From the NCBI GenBank assembly GCA_028692515.1, contig JAQUXG010000140.1, positions 1 through 5,195 on the forward strand: a stretch of DNA of 5,195 bases, written 5' to 3'. The position numbers and the translations under genes are program-made. Source of the DNA: Kiritimatiellales bacterium (lineage in GTDB: Bacteria; Verrucomicrobiota; Kiritimatiellia; Kiritimatiellales; Tichowtungiaceae). The notes beneath the pieces are model-generated. The model was not told where the DNA came from. It searched no databases and saw only the letters and a program-made list of their open reading frames with translations. This document shows, piece by piece, positions 1 through 5,002 of the stretch. Every line of letters starts with the position of its first letter. The first letter of the stretch is position 1.

Positions 1-23
1 AAAGAGCGGCTACAAAGTCAAAA

Positions 24-389
24 ATGAAAACAACCATCAAATGGGGAGTCGCTATTATGATCTTTGGATTTCTGAGCAATCTGTTTTCGTGCGGTGCGGC
101 GGAGAAGGTTGATCTTTCGGCGCTGGTTCAAAACGGCGCGCTGGTGATTGATGTGCGTACTCCGGGCGAGTTCTCCGGCGGGGCCGTCAAAGGGGCCGTG
201 AATATTCCGTATGACGAAATCGCCGGGAAAATCGGCCGGATCGAAGCCGACAAGAACCGGGCGATTATTGTGTACTGTCACAGCGGTTCGCGTTCTTCCG
301 TCGCAAAAAAATCGCTGGAGCAGCTCGGCTACACGCAGGTCGTCAACGCCGGTGGTTTTTCCAAGGTTCGGAAAGTTTTGAACCAATAG
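24..389 (+). CDS. Rhodanese-like domain protein, putative lipoprotein
   Basis: A 121-residue single-domain rhodanese (sulfurtransferase fold), close in size to PspE/GlpE-type proteins. Residues 5-22 form a hydrophobic signal segment ending in L-F-S-C, so Cys23 is a plausible lipobox cysteine; with the charged N-terminus MKTTIK this suggests export and lipid anchoring in the envelope. The rhodanese part begins near residue 30. It shows the strand and turn VIDVRTPGEF (41-50), the G-A-x-N-I-P motif (57-62), and the active-site loop C-H-S-G-S-R-S (85-91), where Cys85 would carry the persulfide. The usual G-Y-x-x-V-x-x-x-x-G-G segment closes the domain (102-111). The catalytic residues are intact, so it should be active, but the donor and acceptor are unknown. 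No good Shine-Dalgarno sequence precedes the ATG; translation may be coupled to an upstream gene outside the window. The EEP-family gene follows after 9 nt, probably in the same transcript. Domain assignment is firm; the lipoprotein call is inference. Confidence 0.9.
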   Translation: MKTTIKWGVAIMIFGFLSNLFSCGAAEKVDLSALVQNGALVIDVRTPGEFSGGAVKGAVNIPYDEIAGKIGRIEADKNRAIIVYCHSGSRSSVAKKSLEQLGYTQVVNAGGFSKVRKVLNQ

Positions 390-398
390 AAGAGTGTT

Positions 399-1331
399 AT
401 GAAAATCAGGTGTAAGTTCGGGTTGTGGTGGTGGTGTATTCTTGGTTTCACGCTGGTCACACTGTTTGGATTTCTGGGGCGGCTGTTCTGGGTGTTTGAT
501 TTATTTTCCCATTTCCGGGTGCAGATTTTTCAGATCGGTTTGGTCCTGATCGGCATTGCGTTGTGGAAGCGGTGGAATCAGCAGGCCGCAGTTCTGGCGG
601 TTTTGGTGTGTCTGAATTACGCATTCGTCCTGCCGTTTTATTTGGGGAAACCTGCACCTGCGGAGGGAAGATCTCTGCGTGCGATGCTGATGAACATCAA
701 TGCGTTAAACGGCAATACAGGTCGGGTGCTGGATGCCATCGGGCAATTCAATCCGGATGTTCTGCTCCTGGAAGAGGTAACGCCGAAGCGGGAGTACGAA
801 CTGGCGGGGTTGAACACAGCTTATCCGTATCGCATTGCCGTGCCGCGCAATGACTGCTTTGGCATCATGCTTCTGAGTAAAGTCCCGCTTTCACAAACGA
901 ACGTGGTTGTCCTCGGCGATGCCGGAGTTCCCTCTATTCTGGCAACCGCGCATTTTCCCCAAGGGGAAGTCTCATTAATTGGAACGCATCCGGTACCGCC
1001 GATCAGCGCAGAGTATTCCAAACATCGGAACGTTCAGTTGGCGGCGCTTCCGCAGATTGCCCGGACACAGAAATATCCAGTATTGCTGATGGGTGATTTG
1101 AATGCCTCGCCGTGGTCTCCGTATTTCACCCGGCTTCTACGTGACTCTGGATTAAAGAACAGTATGAGGGGGTTCGGTTTTCAGCCCAGCTGGCCGGCGA
1201 ATATTCAATTCCTGCGCATTCCGATTGATCAGATTCTCTACTCGCCGGAGATCGTTATTCATCGTCGGGCGGTTGGTGTGGATACCGGATCCGATCATCT
1301 GCCGGTTATCGTCGACTTCTCGTTGAGGTAG
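399..1331 (+). CDS. Membrane-anchored endonuclease/exonuclease/phosphatase (EEP) family protein
   Basis: A 310-residue protein with an N-terminal membrane part and a C-terminal EEP (DNase I / exonuclease III-like) domain. Three hydrophobic segments lie near residues 9-33, 41-56 and 62-82, followed by a Pro-rich linker (84-89). The EEP fold then shows its metal and catalytic signatures: N99 in LMNINAL, E126 in LLLEEV, an R-N-D-C-F-G-I segment (150-156), H197 in G-T-H-P, G-D-L-N (232-235, with D233 and N235), P-I-D-Q (275-278) and the terminal G-S-D-H-L-P (297-302, with D299 and H300). All key positions are present, so a Mg-dependent phosphodiesterase or phosphatase activity is expected. The substrate cannot be read from sequence; nucleic acid, phospholipid or sugar-phosphate are all known in this superfamily. 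The three-helix topology probably places the catalytic domain outside the cytoplasm, which would argue against a DNA-repair role (inference). A weak AGAAGAG lies just upstream of the ATG. It probably shares a transcript with the rhodanese gene. Confidence 0.9.
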   Translation: MKIRCKFGLWWWCILGFTLVTLFGFLGRLFWVFDLFSHFRVQIFQIGLVLIGIALWKRWNQQAAVLAVLVCLNYAFVLPFYLGKPAPAEGRSLRAMLMNINALNGNTGRVLDAIGQFNPDVLLLEEVTPKREYELAGLNTAYPYRIAVPRNDCFGIMLLSKVPLSQTNVVVLGDAGVPSILATAHFPQGEVSLIGTHPVPPISAEYSKHRNVQLAALPQIARTQKYPVLLMGDLNASPWSPYFTRLLRDSGLKNSMRGFGFQPSWPANIQFLRIPIDQILYSPEIVIHRRAVGVDTGSDHLPVIVDFSLR

Positions 1332-1417
1332 AAATTCTTCCACACATTGATGGCTTCTGGTCAGCCGAAATACAGGCTTAATTATTTTTTAAGTAATGCT
1401 GGAAAACAGACAAAGAC

Positions 1418-1750
1418 ATGTTCATATTGCCGTCCGATATGAAATCAGACGAAATAAAGAAAACAACGTTGAGGCAGGCGATTCTGGAAAAGAAACTGGT
1501 GGAATTCCAATATGCCGACGGGACAAAAGTCCTGGAGCCGCACATGGTCGCCTTTAACAGAACCGGACATATCTTGCTGCAAGGATGGTTTGTCCGGGGC
1601 GACAGCCGGTTTGGGGAACAAGGCTGGCAGGAGTATATGCTGGCCGGAATTTCTGCACTGAAAATTCTGCCGGAAGCCTTTCCGCACCCGCGATTCGGTT
1701 ACAACCCGAATGACGAAAGCAAATTCGTAGCGATTCATTGCTGCCTGTAA
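1418..1750 (+). CDS. Short stand-alone WYL-like domain protein
   Basis: A 110-residue protein whose body (about 17-100) resembles the small free-standing WYL-type proteins. It has a helix with L-R-Q-A-I (18-22), the strand LVEFQYADG (27-35), E-P-H (40-42), a central strand HILLQGWFVRGDS (51-63), G-W-Q-E-Y-M-L (69-75) followed by I-S-A-L (78-81), and an end resembling F-G-Y-N-P-N-D (93-99). WYL domains are usually attached to a helix-turn-helix and are thought to bind ligands, often nucleic acid or nucleotide. Here there is no DNA-binding domain, so it is not a complete WYL transcription factor. A second in-frame ATG at 1439 is possible: residues 1-7 are not domain-like, but a purine-rich GGAAAACAGA lies upstream of the first ATG and nothing comparable precedes the second. 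An 86-nt gap separates it from the EEP gene, so it may have its own promoter. It ends 5 nt from the stop of the convergent MBL-fold gene. The protein is probably real; its function is unknown. Confidence 0.75.
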   Translation: MFILPSDMKSDEIKKTTLRQAILEKKLVEFQYADGTKVLEPHMVAFNRTGHILLQGWFVRGDSRFGEQGWQEYMLAGISALKILPEAFPHPRFGYNPNDESKFVAIHCCL

Positions 1751-1755
1751 CCGGC

Positions 1756-2430
1756 CTAGCGTGCGGCCTGCTGCATGAAGAAGTTGGTTTTCTTCTCGTG
1801 GCCGATGGTGGTGCTTTCATTGTGGCCGGGGTAAACGGTGACGTCATCGGGAAGGGTGGCCAGTTTCTTGAGTGAGGCCGCGAGAATTCGTCCGTCGCCG
1901 CCGGGCAGGTCGGTGCGTCCGCAGGTACCTTTGAAAAGGGTGTCGCCGGTGAAGATGACCTTTTCTTCTTCAAGGTAATAACAGACGCCGCCGGGCGTAT
2001 GGCCGGGCGTTTCCAAGGTTTGGAACCGGCATAGGCCGGGTTCCATATTTTTTTCCAAACCTTGGAACTTTTGGATCAGGTTTTTCCAATCATTGGAAAC
2101 TTCTGGATGAATAAACTCTGCCGCCGGTTTTCCGGGGACGGGATAGTAGGGCGGAATCTGATTCTGCAGGCCGAAAGCCCATTTCTCGTCTTCGGCATGG
2201 AGACAGACGGGCGCGGGGCGGTTTTTATGCAGTTCCGCAAGAGCGCAGATATGGTCAGCGTGTCCGTGGGTGAGCAGGTAGGCGGAGACGGTTAGATCGT
2301 TGTCGTTTAGAATTTTTTCGATGTCTGCGGCATCGTAGCCGGGGTCGATGACGAAGGCCTGTTTGGCCTCGTTCCAGACGATGGCGCAGTTGACTTCGAA
2401 GGGGCCGGTGGAAAGGATTTGAATATTCAT
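1756..2430 (-). CDS. MBL-fold hydrolase, glyoxalase II-like (YcbL type)
   Basis: A 224-residue metallo-beta-lactamase-fold hydrolase of the small hydroxyacylglutathione hydrolase-like group. The zinc site is complete: T-H-G-H-A-D-H (54-60, with H55, H57, D59 and H60), H144 in T-P-G-H-T-P-G (141-147), D163 in F-T-G-D-T-L-F (160-166) and H203 in Y-P-G-H-N-E (200-205). The family's F-K-G-x-x-G-R-x-D-x-P motif is also present (166-176). The protein lacks the C-terminal extension of classical glyoxalase II, so a thioesterase role other than S-lactoylglutathione cleavage is possible. I chose the ATG at 2430 because the protein then begins MNIQILSTGPFEVNC, as family members do. A TTG at 2460 would add ten atypical residues; neither start has a clear ribosome site. 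Residues about 110-133 look longer than in E. coli YcbL, and this stretch is encoded over the palindromic repeats at 2011-2098. It lies 31 nt downstream of the DUF167 gene and is probably cotranscribed with it. Confidence 0.92.
   Translation of the reverse strand: MNIQILSTGPFEVNCAIVWNEAKQAFVIDPGYDAADIEKILNDNDLTVSAYLLTHGHADHICALAELHKNRPAPVCLHAEDEKWAFGLQNQIPPYYPVPGKPAAEFIHPEVSNDWKNLIQKFQGLEKNMEPGLCRFQTLETPGHTPGGVCYYLEEEKVIFTGDTLFKGTCGRTDLPGGDGRILAASLKKLATLPDDVTVYPGHNESTTIGHEKKTNFFMQQAAR
2011..2098. repeat. Cluster of three TTCCAA-NNN-TTGGAA palindromes inside a CDS
   Basis: Three perfect 15-bp inverted repeats share 6-bp arms and a 3-bp spacer. They lie at 2011-2025 (spacer GGT), 2053-2067 (spacer ACC) and 2084-2098 (spacer TCA). 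The first two are exact reverse complements of each other. Start-to-start distances are 42 and 31 bp. All lie within the minus-strand MBL-fold gene: the first two are read in one frame as F-Q-T-L-E (136-140) and F-Q-G-L-E (122-126), the third in another frame as S-N-D-W-K (112-116). The identical DNA and differing reading frame suggest selection or spread at the DNA level, not protein-level repetition. No other complete copy is visible in the window. Whether this is a protein-binding site, an RNA hairpin or a small dispersed repeat is not shown by the sequence. Confidence 0.85.
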
Positions 2431-2461
2431 GCGCCGAACGTAGCAAAGAAACCGGATCAAT

Positions 2462-2755
2462 TCAGCCGGAGAGTCCCAGTTTTTTGATCAGGTCTGTTTT
2501 GGATAGTCCGGTGATCAGGACGGATTTGTTTCGGCCGGTTTCACCGGAGGCGATGGAGAGCTGCGCTCGTGATATGTCGAGGACATCGCTGAGGAACCGG
2601 ATGAGCGCCGCATTGGCTTTGCCTTCGACCGGCGGAGCCTGTAGACGAATCTTCAGTGCGTCGCCGTGAACGCCCTGTATCTCGTTTTTTGCGGCGCGCG
2701 GCACCGCCCGCACGGGCAGAATCACCCCTTTAGCTGTTTCTTTGATCCAGTTCAT
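2462..2755 (-). CDS. DUF167 / YggU-family protein
   Basis: A 97-residue protein of the DUF167 (YggU) family, small conserved proteins of unknown function. Recognisable parts are the first strand V-I-L-P-V-R-A-V-P-R-A (11-21), followed by K-N-E-I-x-G (23-28), D-A-L-K-I-R-L-Q-A-P-P-V-E-G-K-A-N (32-48, the family hallmark), and G-E-T-G-R-N-K-S-V-L-I (71-81). The length fits the family, which is usually around 100 residues. I chose the ATG at 2755 because it leaves the usual short lead before the first strand. An in-frame TTG at 2806 has an AGGAGG 12 nt upstream (2819-2824), but the 17 extra residues would be unlike the family and encoded partly within a degenerate tandem repeat. It is the first gene of a minus-strand pair with the MBL-fold hydrolase and is divergent from folD. 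Confidence 0.9.
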   Translation of the reverse strand: MNWIKETAKGVILPVRAVPRAAKNEIQGVHGDALKIRLQAPPVEGKANAALIRFLSDVLDISRAQLSIASGETGRNKSVLITGLSKTDLIKKLGLSG

Positions 2756-2785
2756 TCCGTTACTATCTTCGGGGCTTGGCGCTGA

Positions 2786-2820
2786 ATTTCCAGTTTCAAA
2801 TTTCAATTTTCGGTTTTTCC
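2786..2820. repeat. Degenerate 7-bp tandem repeat (five units)
   Basis: Five consecutive heptads read ATTTCCA (2786), GTTTCAA (2793), ATTTCAA (2800), TTTTCGG (2807) and TTTTTCC (2814). The TTTC core recurs at exactly 7-bp steps at 2787, 2794, 2801 and 2808; the fifth unit is shifted by one base. It lies between the divergent DUF167 gene and folD, adjoining the 10-bp repeat. On the minus strand it reads as GGAAAAA then xTGAAAx-type units. The array contains the alternative TTG start of the DUF167 gene, which weakens that start. Its role is unknown. Confidence 0.65.
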
Positions 2821-2828
2821 TCCTAATT

Positions 2829-2858
2829 ATCCGCGTGCATCCGTGTCCATCCGTGGTT
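2829..2858. repeat. 10-bp tandem repeat of ATCCGTG type (three units)
   Basis: Three adjoining decamers read ATCCGCGTGC (2829), ATCCGTGTCC (2839) and ATCCGTGGTT (2849), sharing ATCCG-G at the same positions. It sits 8 bp beyond the heptad array and 34 bp before the folD start. It resembles the 'ATCCGTG...ATCCGTGG' intergenic repeats I associate with several environmental bacterial genomes; that link is from memory and unchecked. No coding potential is apparent. Confidence 0.65.
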
Positions 2859-2881
2859 AGATTCTCCCTCTCACTTTAAAG

Positions 2882-2886
2882 AGGAG
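2882..2886 (+). promoter_or_regulatory. Ribosome binding site of folD
   Basis: AGGAG lies 6 nt upstream of the folD ATG at 2893. It is the clearest Shine-Dalgarno sequence in the window and fixes the folD start. Confidence 0.85.
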
Positions 2887-2892
2887 TATTTA

Positions 2893-3780
2893 ATGGCAGC
2901 AAAGATTTTAGATGGAAAAGCGATTGCGCAGGACATCCGCGCTGAACTGAAGGCGAAAACCGCTGAACTCAAAAAGCAGGGGATTGTTCCCGGCCTCGGC
3001 GTTCTGCTGGTGGGCGATGATCCCGCTTCGCGTTCCTATGTGACCGCCAAGGAAAAGGCCTGCGAAGAAACCGGCCTCTATTCCAAAGAAATCAAGTTGC
3101 CTGCGACCGCGTCGCACAAAGAGATTCTGGACGTGGTCAACGCGTTCAACGCGGATGACCGGATCGACGGGATTCTCGTCCAGCTTCCGCTTCCGGACTC
3201 TTCGATGGAACAGTCGGTGATTGAGGCGATCGACCCGAATAAAGATGTCGACGGGTTCCATCCGCTCAACGTGGGTCGTATGATGCTCGGCCTGCCGGCT
3301 TTTCTTCCCTGCACCCCGCACGGCGTGCTGCAGATTCTCAAACGCTCCGGCATCAAAACGTCCGGCGCGCATGTGGTGGTGATCGGCCGCAGCAATATCG
3401 TCGGCCGCCCGCTGGTTAACCTGCTCAGCCAGAAGAGCGAGCTGGGCGATGCGACCGTAACGATGTGCCATACCCGCACTAAAAATATGAAGGAACTGAC
3501 GTTGCAGGCCGATATCGTGGTCGCCGCGGTCGGCCGACCGAACACCGTAACCGCCGATATGATCAAGCCCGGCGCGGTGGTGATTGATGTCGGCGTGAAC
3601 CGCATCGAAGACGCAACGAAGAAAAACGGCTTCCGGCTGGCGGGCGATGTGGATTACGCCGCAGTGGCGGAAAAAGCCTCGGCCATCACGCCGGTACCCG
3701 GCGGGGTCGGCCCGATGACGATCACCATGCTGCTGGCCAACACCGTCGAGTCCGCCATTCGTCGTCACGGGGCAAAGTAA
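2893..3780 (+). CDS. folD: Bifunctional methylenetetrahydrofolate dehydrogenase / methenyltetrahydrofolate cyclohydrolase
   Basis: Cytoplasmic FolD, which interconverts 5,10-methylene-, 5,10-methenyl- and 10-formyl-tetrahydrofolate using NAD(P), feeding purine and formyl-Met synthesis. It is full length at 295 residues. Visible family signatures are Y49-V-T-A-K53 (Y-x-x-x-K, with K53 the cyclohydrolase catalytic lysine), D-G-I-L-V-Q-L-P-L-P (92-101), K-D-V-D-G-F-H (117-123, with folate-contacting D120), P-C-T-P-x-G (139-144), the nucleotide-binding loop G-R-S-N-I-V-G-R-P-L (165-174), V-I-D-V-G-V-N-R and the C-terminal P-V-P-G-G-V-G-P-M-T (267-276). No key residue is missing. The start is set by the AGGAG 6 nt upstream and by the typical opening M-A-A-K-I-L-D-G-K. 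The LptF/LptG-family gene begins 4 nt after its stop, so the two are likely cotranscribed. The region upstream, shared with the divergent DUF167 gene, carries two tandem repeats. Confidence 0.98.
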   Translation: MAAKILDGKAIAQDIRAELKAKTAELKKQGIVPGLGVLLVGDDPASRSYVTAKEKACEETGLYSKEIKLPATASHKEILDVVNAFNADDRIDGILVQLPLPDSSMEQSVIEAIDPNKDVDGFHPLNVGRMMLGLPAFLPCTPHGVLQILKRSGIKTSGAHVVVIGRSNIVGRPLVNLLSQKSELGDATVTMCHTRTKNMKELTLQADIVVAAVGRPNTVTADMIKPGAVVIDVGVNRIEDATKKNGFRLAGDVDYAAVAEKASAITPVPGGVGPMTITMLLANTVESAIRRHGAK

Positions 3781-3784
3781 ACTT

Positions 3785-4909
3785 ATGCGCACACTCAACC
3801 GCTACATCGTTCTGGATTATCTGGTGATATTTCTGGCCGCGCTGGGACTGATCACGTTTGTGATGACGGTCGGTGCGCTGGTGAAGGCGGTTGACCTGAT
3901 GGCGCGCGGCATCTCACCCTTGCTGATTGTAAAATTCTTTTTTCAGAATATTCCATACATCCTTTCGTTTTCGATGCCGATCAGCACGCTATTCGCCGCG
4001 TTGCTGCTGTTTGGACGGCTTTCGATGGATAGCGAAATCAGTGCGATGAAAGCCTGCGGCATCAGCCTTTGCCGGCTGGTCGCACCGCTGATTCTGCTGT
4101 CCATTCTGTTCAGCGCGGTTTGCGTGTACATCAACTGTGAGGTGGCGCCTGCGGCTAAGTACGCCAATAAGGAGCTGTTGCGCACTGCCGGGGTGGAAGA
4201 GCCGATCAATCTGCTGGAAGAGGGGCGGTTCATCCGCGATTTTCCGGGGCTGATGATTTATGTCGGCCGTAAGAACGGCACCGCAGTGAAAGATGTCGTT
4301 GCGTATGAGCTGGATAAAAAAGGCGATGTGAAGCGCAGCGTGCGTGCTAAGCAGGGCGATATTGTGGCGGATAACGAAAACCGGCTGTTGACGGTGAAAC
4401 TCTATGACGTGCGCATTGAAATGCCGGATGCCAAAGATCCGCATGATGTGTCCAAAACGACCTACGTCAACGCCGAATATTATCCCATCAAGCTGGATTT
4501 CGAAAAACTGCTCAAAAGTAAACCGTCGAATATGAAGCCGAGCTATATGCGCATCGGCATGCTTCTTGACCGGATCCACAATGTGAAACGGGATTTTCCG
4601 ATGCTGTCAGACAAAGATCTGCTGATTCAGAAAACCAAATTGATTGTTGAGGCCAATCAGAGGGTCTCCATCGCGATCGGCTGTTTCAGCTTCATGCTGA
4701 TCGGCATTCCGCTCGGCGTGAAGTCACATCGCCGCGAGACCTCTACCGGGATGATTCTCAGCCTGGTGATCGTGTTCGCCTACTACCTGTTTATCGTGGT
4801 TGCCAAAGCGCTGGTCGACTATCCGGAACTCCACCCGAACCTGATGCTTTGGCTCCCGCTACTTACCGCGCAACTCGCCGGACTCTGGCTGATCAAACGC
4901 TCCAGCTGA
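3785..4909 (+). CDS. LptF/LptG-family (YjgP/YjgQ) lipopolysaccharide export permease
   Basis: A 374-residue inner-membrane permease of the LptF/LptG family. With the ATPase LptB these extract lipopolysaccharide from the inner membrane and pass it to LptC and the LptA bridge. The layout is typical: three N-terminal membrane segments (about 10-33, 50-76 and 95-117), a periplasmic beta-jellyroll region (about 120-285), then three C-terminal segments (about 294-312, 321-342 and 350-370). Family features are the opening R-Y-I-V-x-D-Y-L, the P-I-S-T-L-F-A-A-L segment (65-73), the cytoplasmic loop D-S-E-I-S-A-M-K-A-C-G-I-S (82-94), which lies where the LptB coupling helix is expected, and the G-I-P-L-G-V segment (307-312). 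I cannot tell LptF from LptG on sequence alone. LptF and LptG are often encoded side by side, but no second copy lies in this window. It begins 4 nt after folD with no clear ribosome site, suggesting translational coupling. Confidence 0.93.
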   Translation: MRTLNRYIVLDYLVIFLAALGLITFVMTVGALVKAVDLMARGISPLLIVKFFFQNIPYILSFSMPISTLFAALLLFGRLSMDSEISAMKACGISLCRLVAPLILLSILFSAVCVYINCEVAPAAKYANKELLRTAGVEEPINLLEEGRFIRDFPGLMIYVGRKNGTAVKDVVAYELDKKGDVKRSVRAKQGDIVADNENRLLTVKLYDVRIEMPDAKDPHDVSKTTYVNAEYYPIKLDFEKLLKSKPSNMKPSYMRIGMLLDRIHNVKRDFPMLSDKDLLIQKTKLIVEANQRVSIAIGCFSFMLIGIPLGVKSHRRETSTGMILSLVIVFAYYLFIVVAKALVDYPELHPNLMLWLPLLTAQLAGLWLIKRSS

Positions 4910-5002
4910 TCCGATTGGAAAATCACGCGCAACATCCGCCCTTATCACCACAGCAGGATCAGGTCATTGTCAGCAGGAGAACAGAGGTGTAGTGTCCGGC
5001 CC

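Noticed and set aside
1..27. Possible end of an upstream gene: frame 1 reads K-E-R-L-Q-S-Q-K then TGA overlapping the rhodanese ATG (ATGA).
   Set aside because: Only eight codons are visible, too few to call a gene. The ATGA overlap and the lack of a ribosome site make it plausible, so it is worth checking with upstream sequence.
1347..1398. Possible promoter (TTGATG ... TACAGG) and AT-rich CTTAA/TTAAG hairpin before the WYL-like gene.
   Set aside because: The -10 match is poor and the stem is 5 bp of A/T; neither is strong enough to annotate.
1777..1795. Inverted repeat GAAGAA / TTCTTC near the end of the MBL-fold gene.
   Set aside because: Short, weak stem without a T-tract; explained by the codons for K-K-T-N-F-F.
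1554..1973. Minus-strand frame of 139 codons overlapping the WYL-like and MBL-fold genes.
   Set aside because: Ser-, Pro- and Arg-rich out-of-frame translation of the MBL gene's 3' part, with no motif.
1991..2010. Repeated CCGGGCGT.
   Set aside because: Explained by the coding of the conserved T-P-G-H-T-P-G motif on the minus strand.
2431..2460. TTG start at 2460 for the MBL-fold gene.
   Set aside because: It adds ten residues unlike family N-termini; the ATG at 2430 gives the usual opening.
2908..3798. Long minus-strand open frame (296 codons) opposite folD.
   Set aside because: It is a shadow of folD: low-complexity composition rich in His, Arg and Ala, no recognisable motif, and folD on the other strand is certain.
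3989..4579. Minus-strand open frame (196 codons) opposite the LptF/LptG gene.
   Set aside because: It is a shadow frame with His- and Arg-rich composition and no family features; the plus-strand permease is well supported.
4915..4920. TTGGAA just after the LptF/LptG stop, resembling a palindrome half-site.
   Set aside because: The matching TTCCAA arm is absent upstream; a 6-bp match is expected by chance.
4951..4978. CAGCAGGA occurring twice, 20 bp apart, in the gap before the zinc-ribbon gene.
   Set aside because: Only 8 bp match and the rest of the units differ; no function is apparent.
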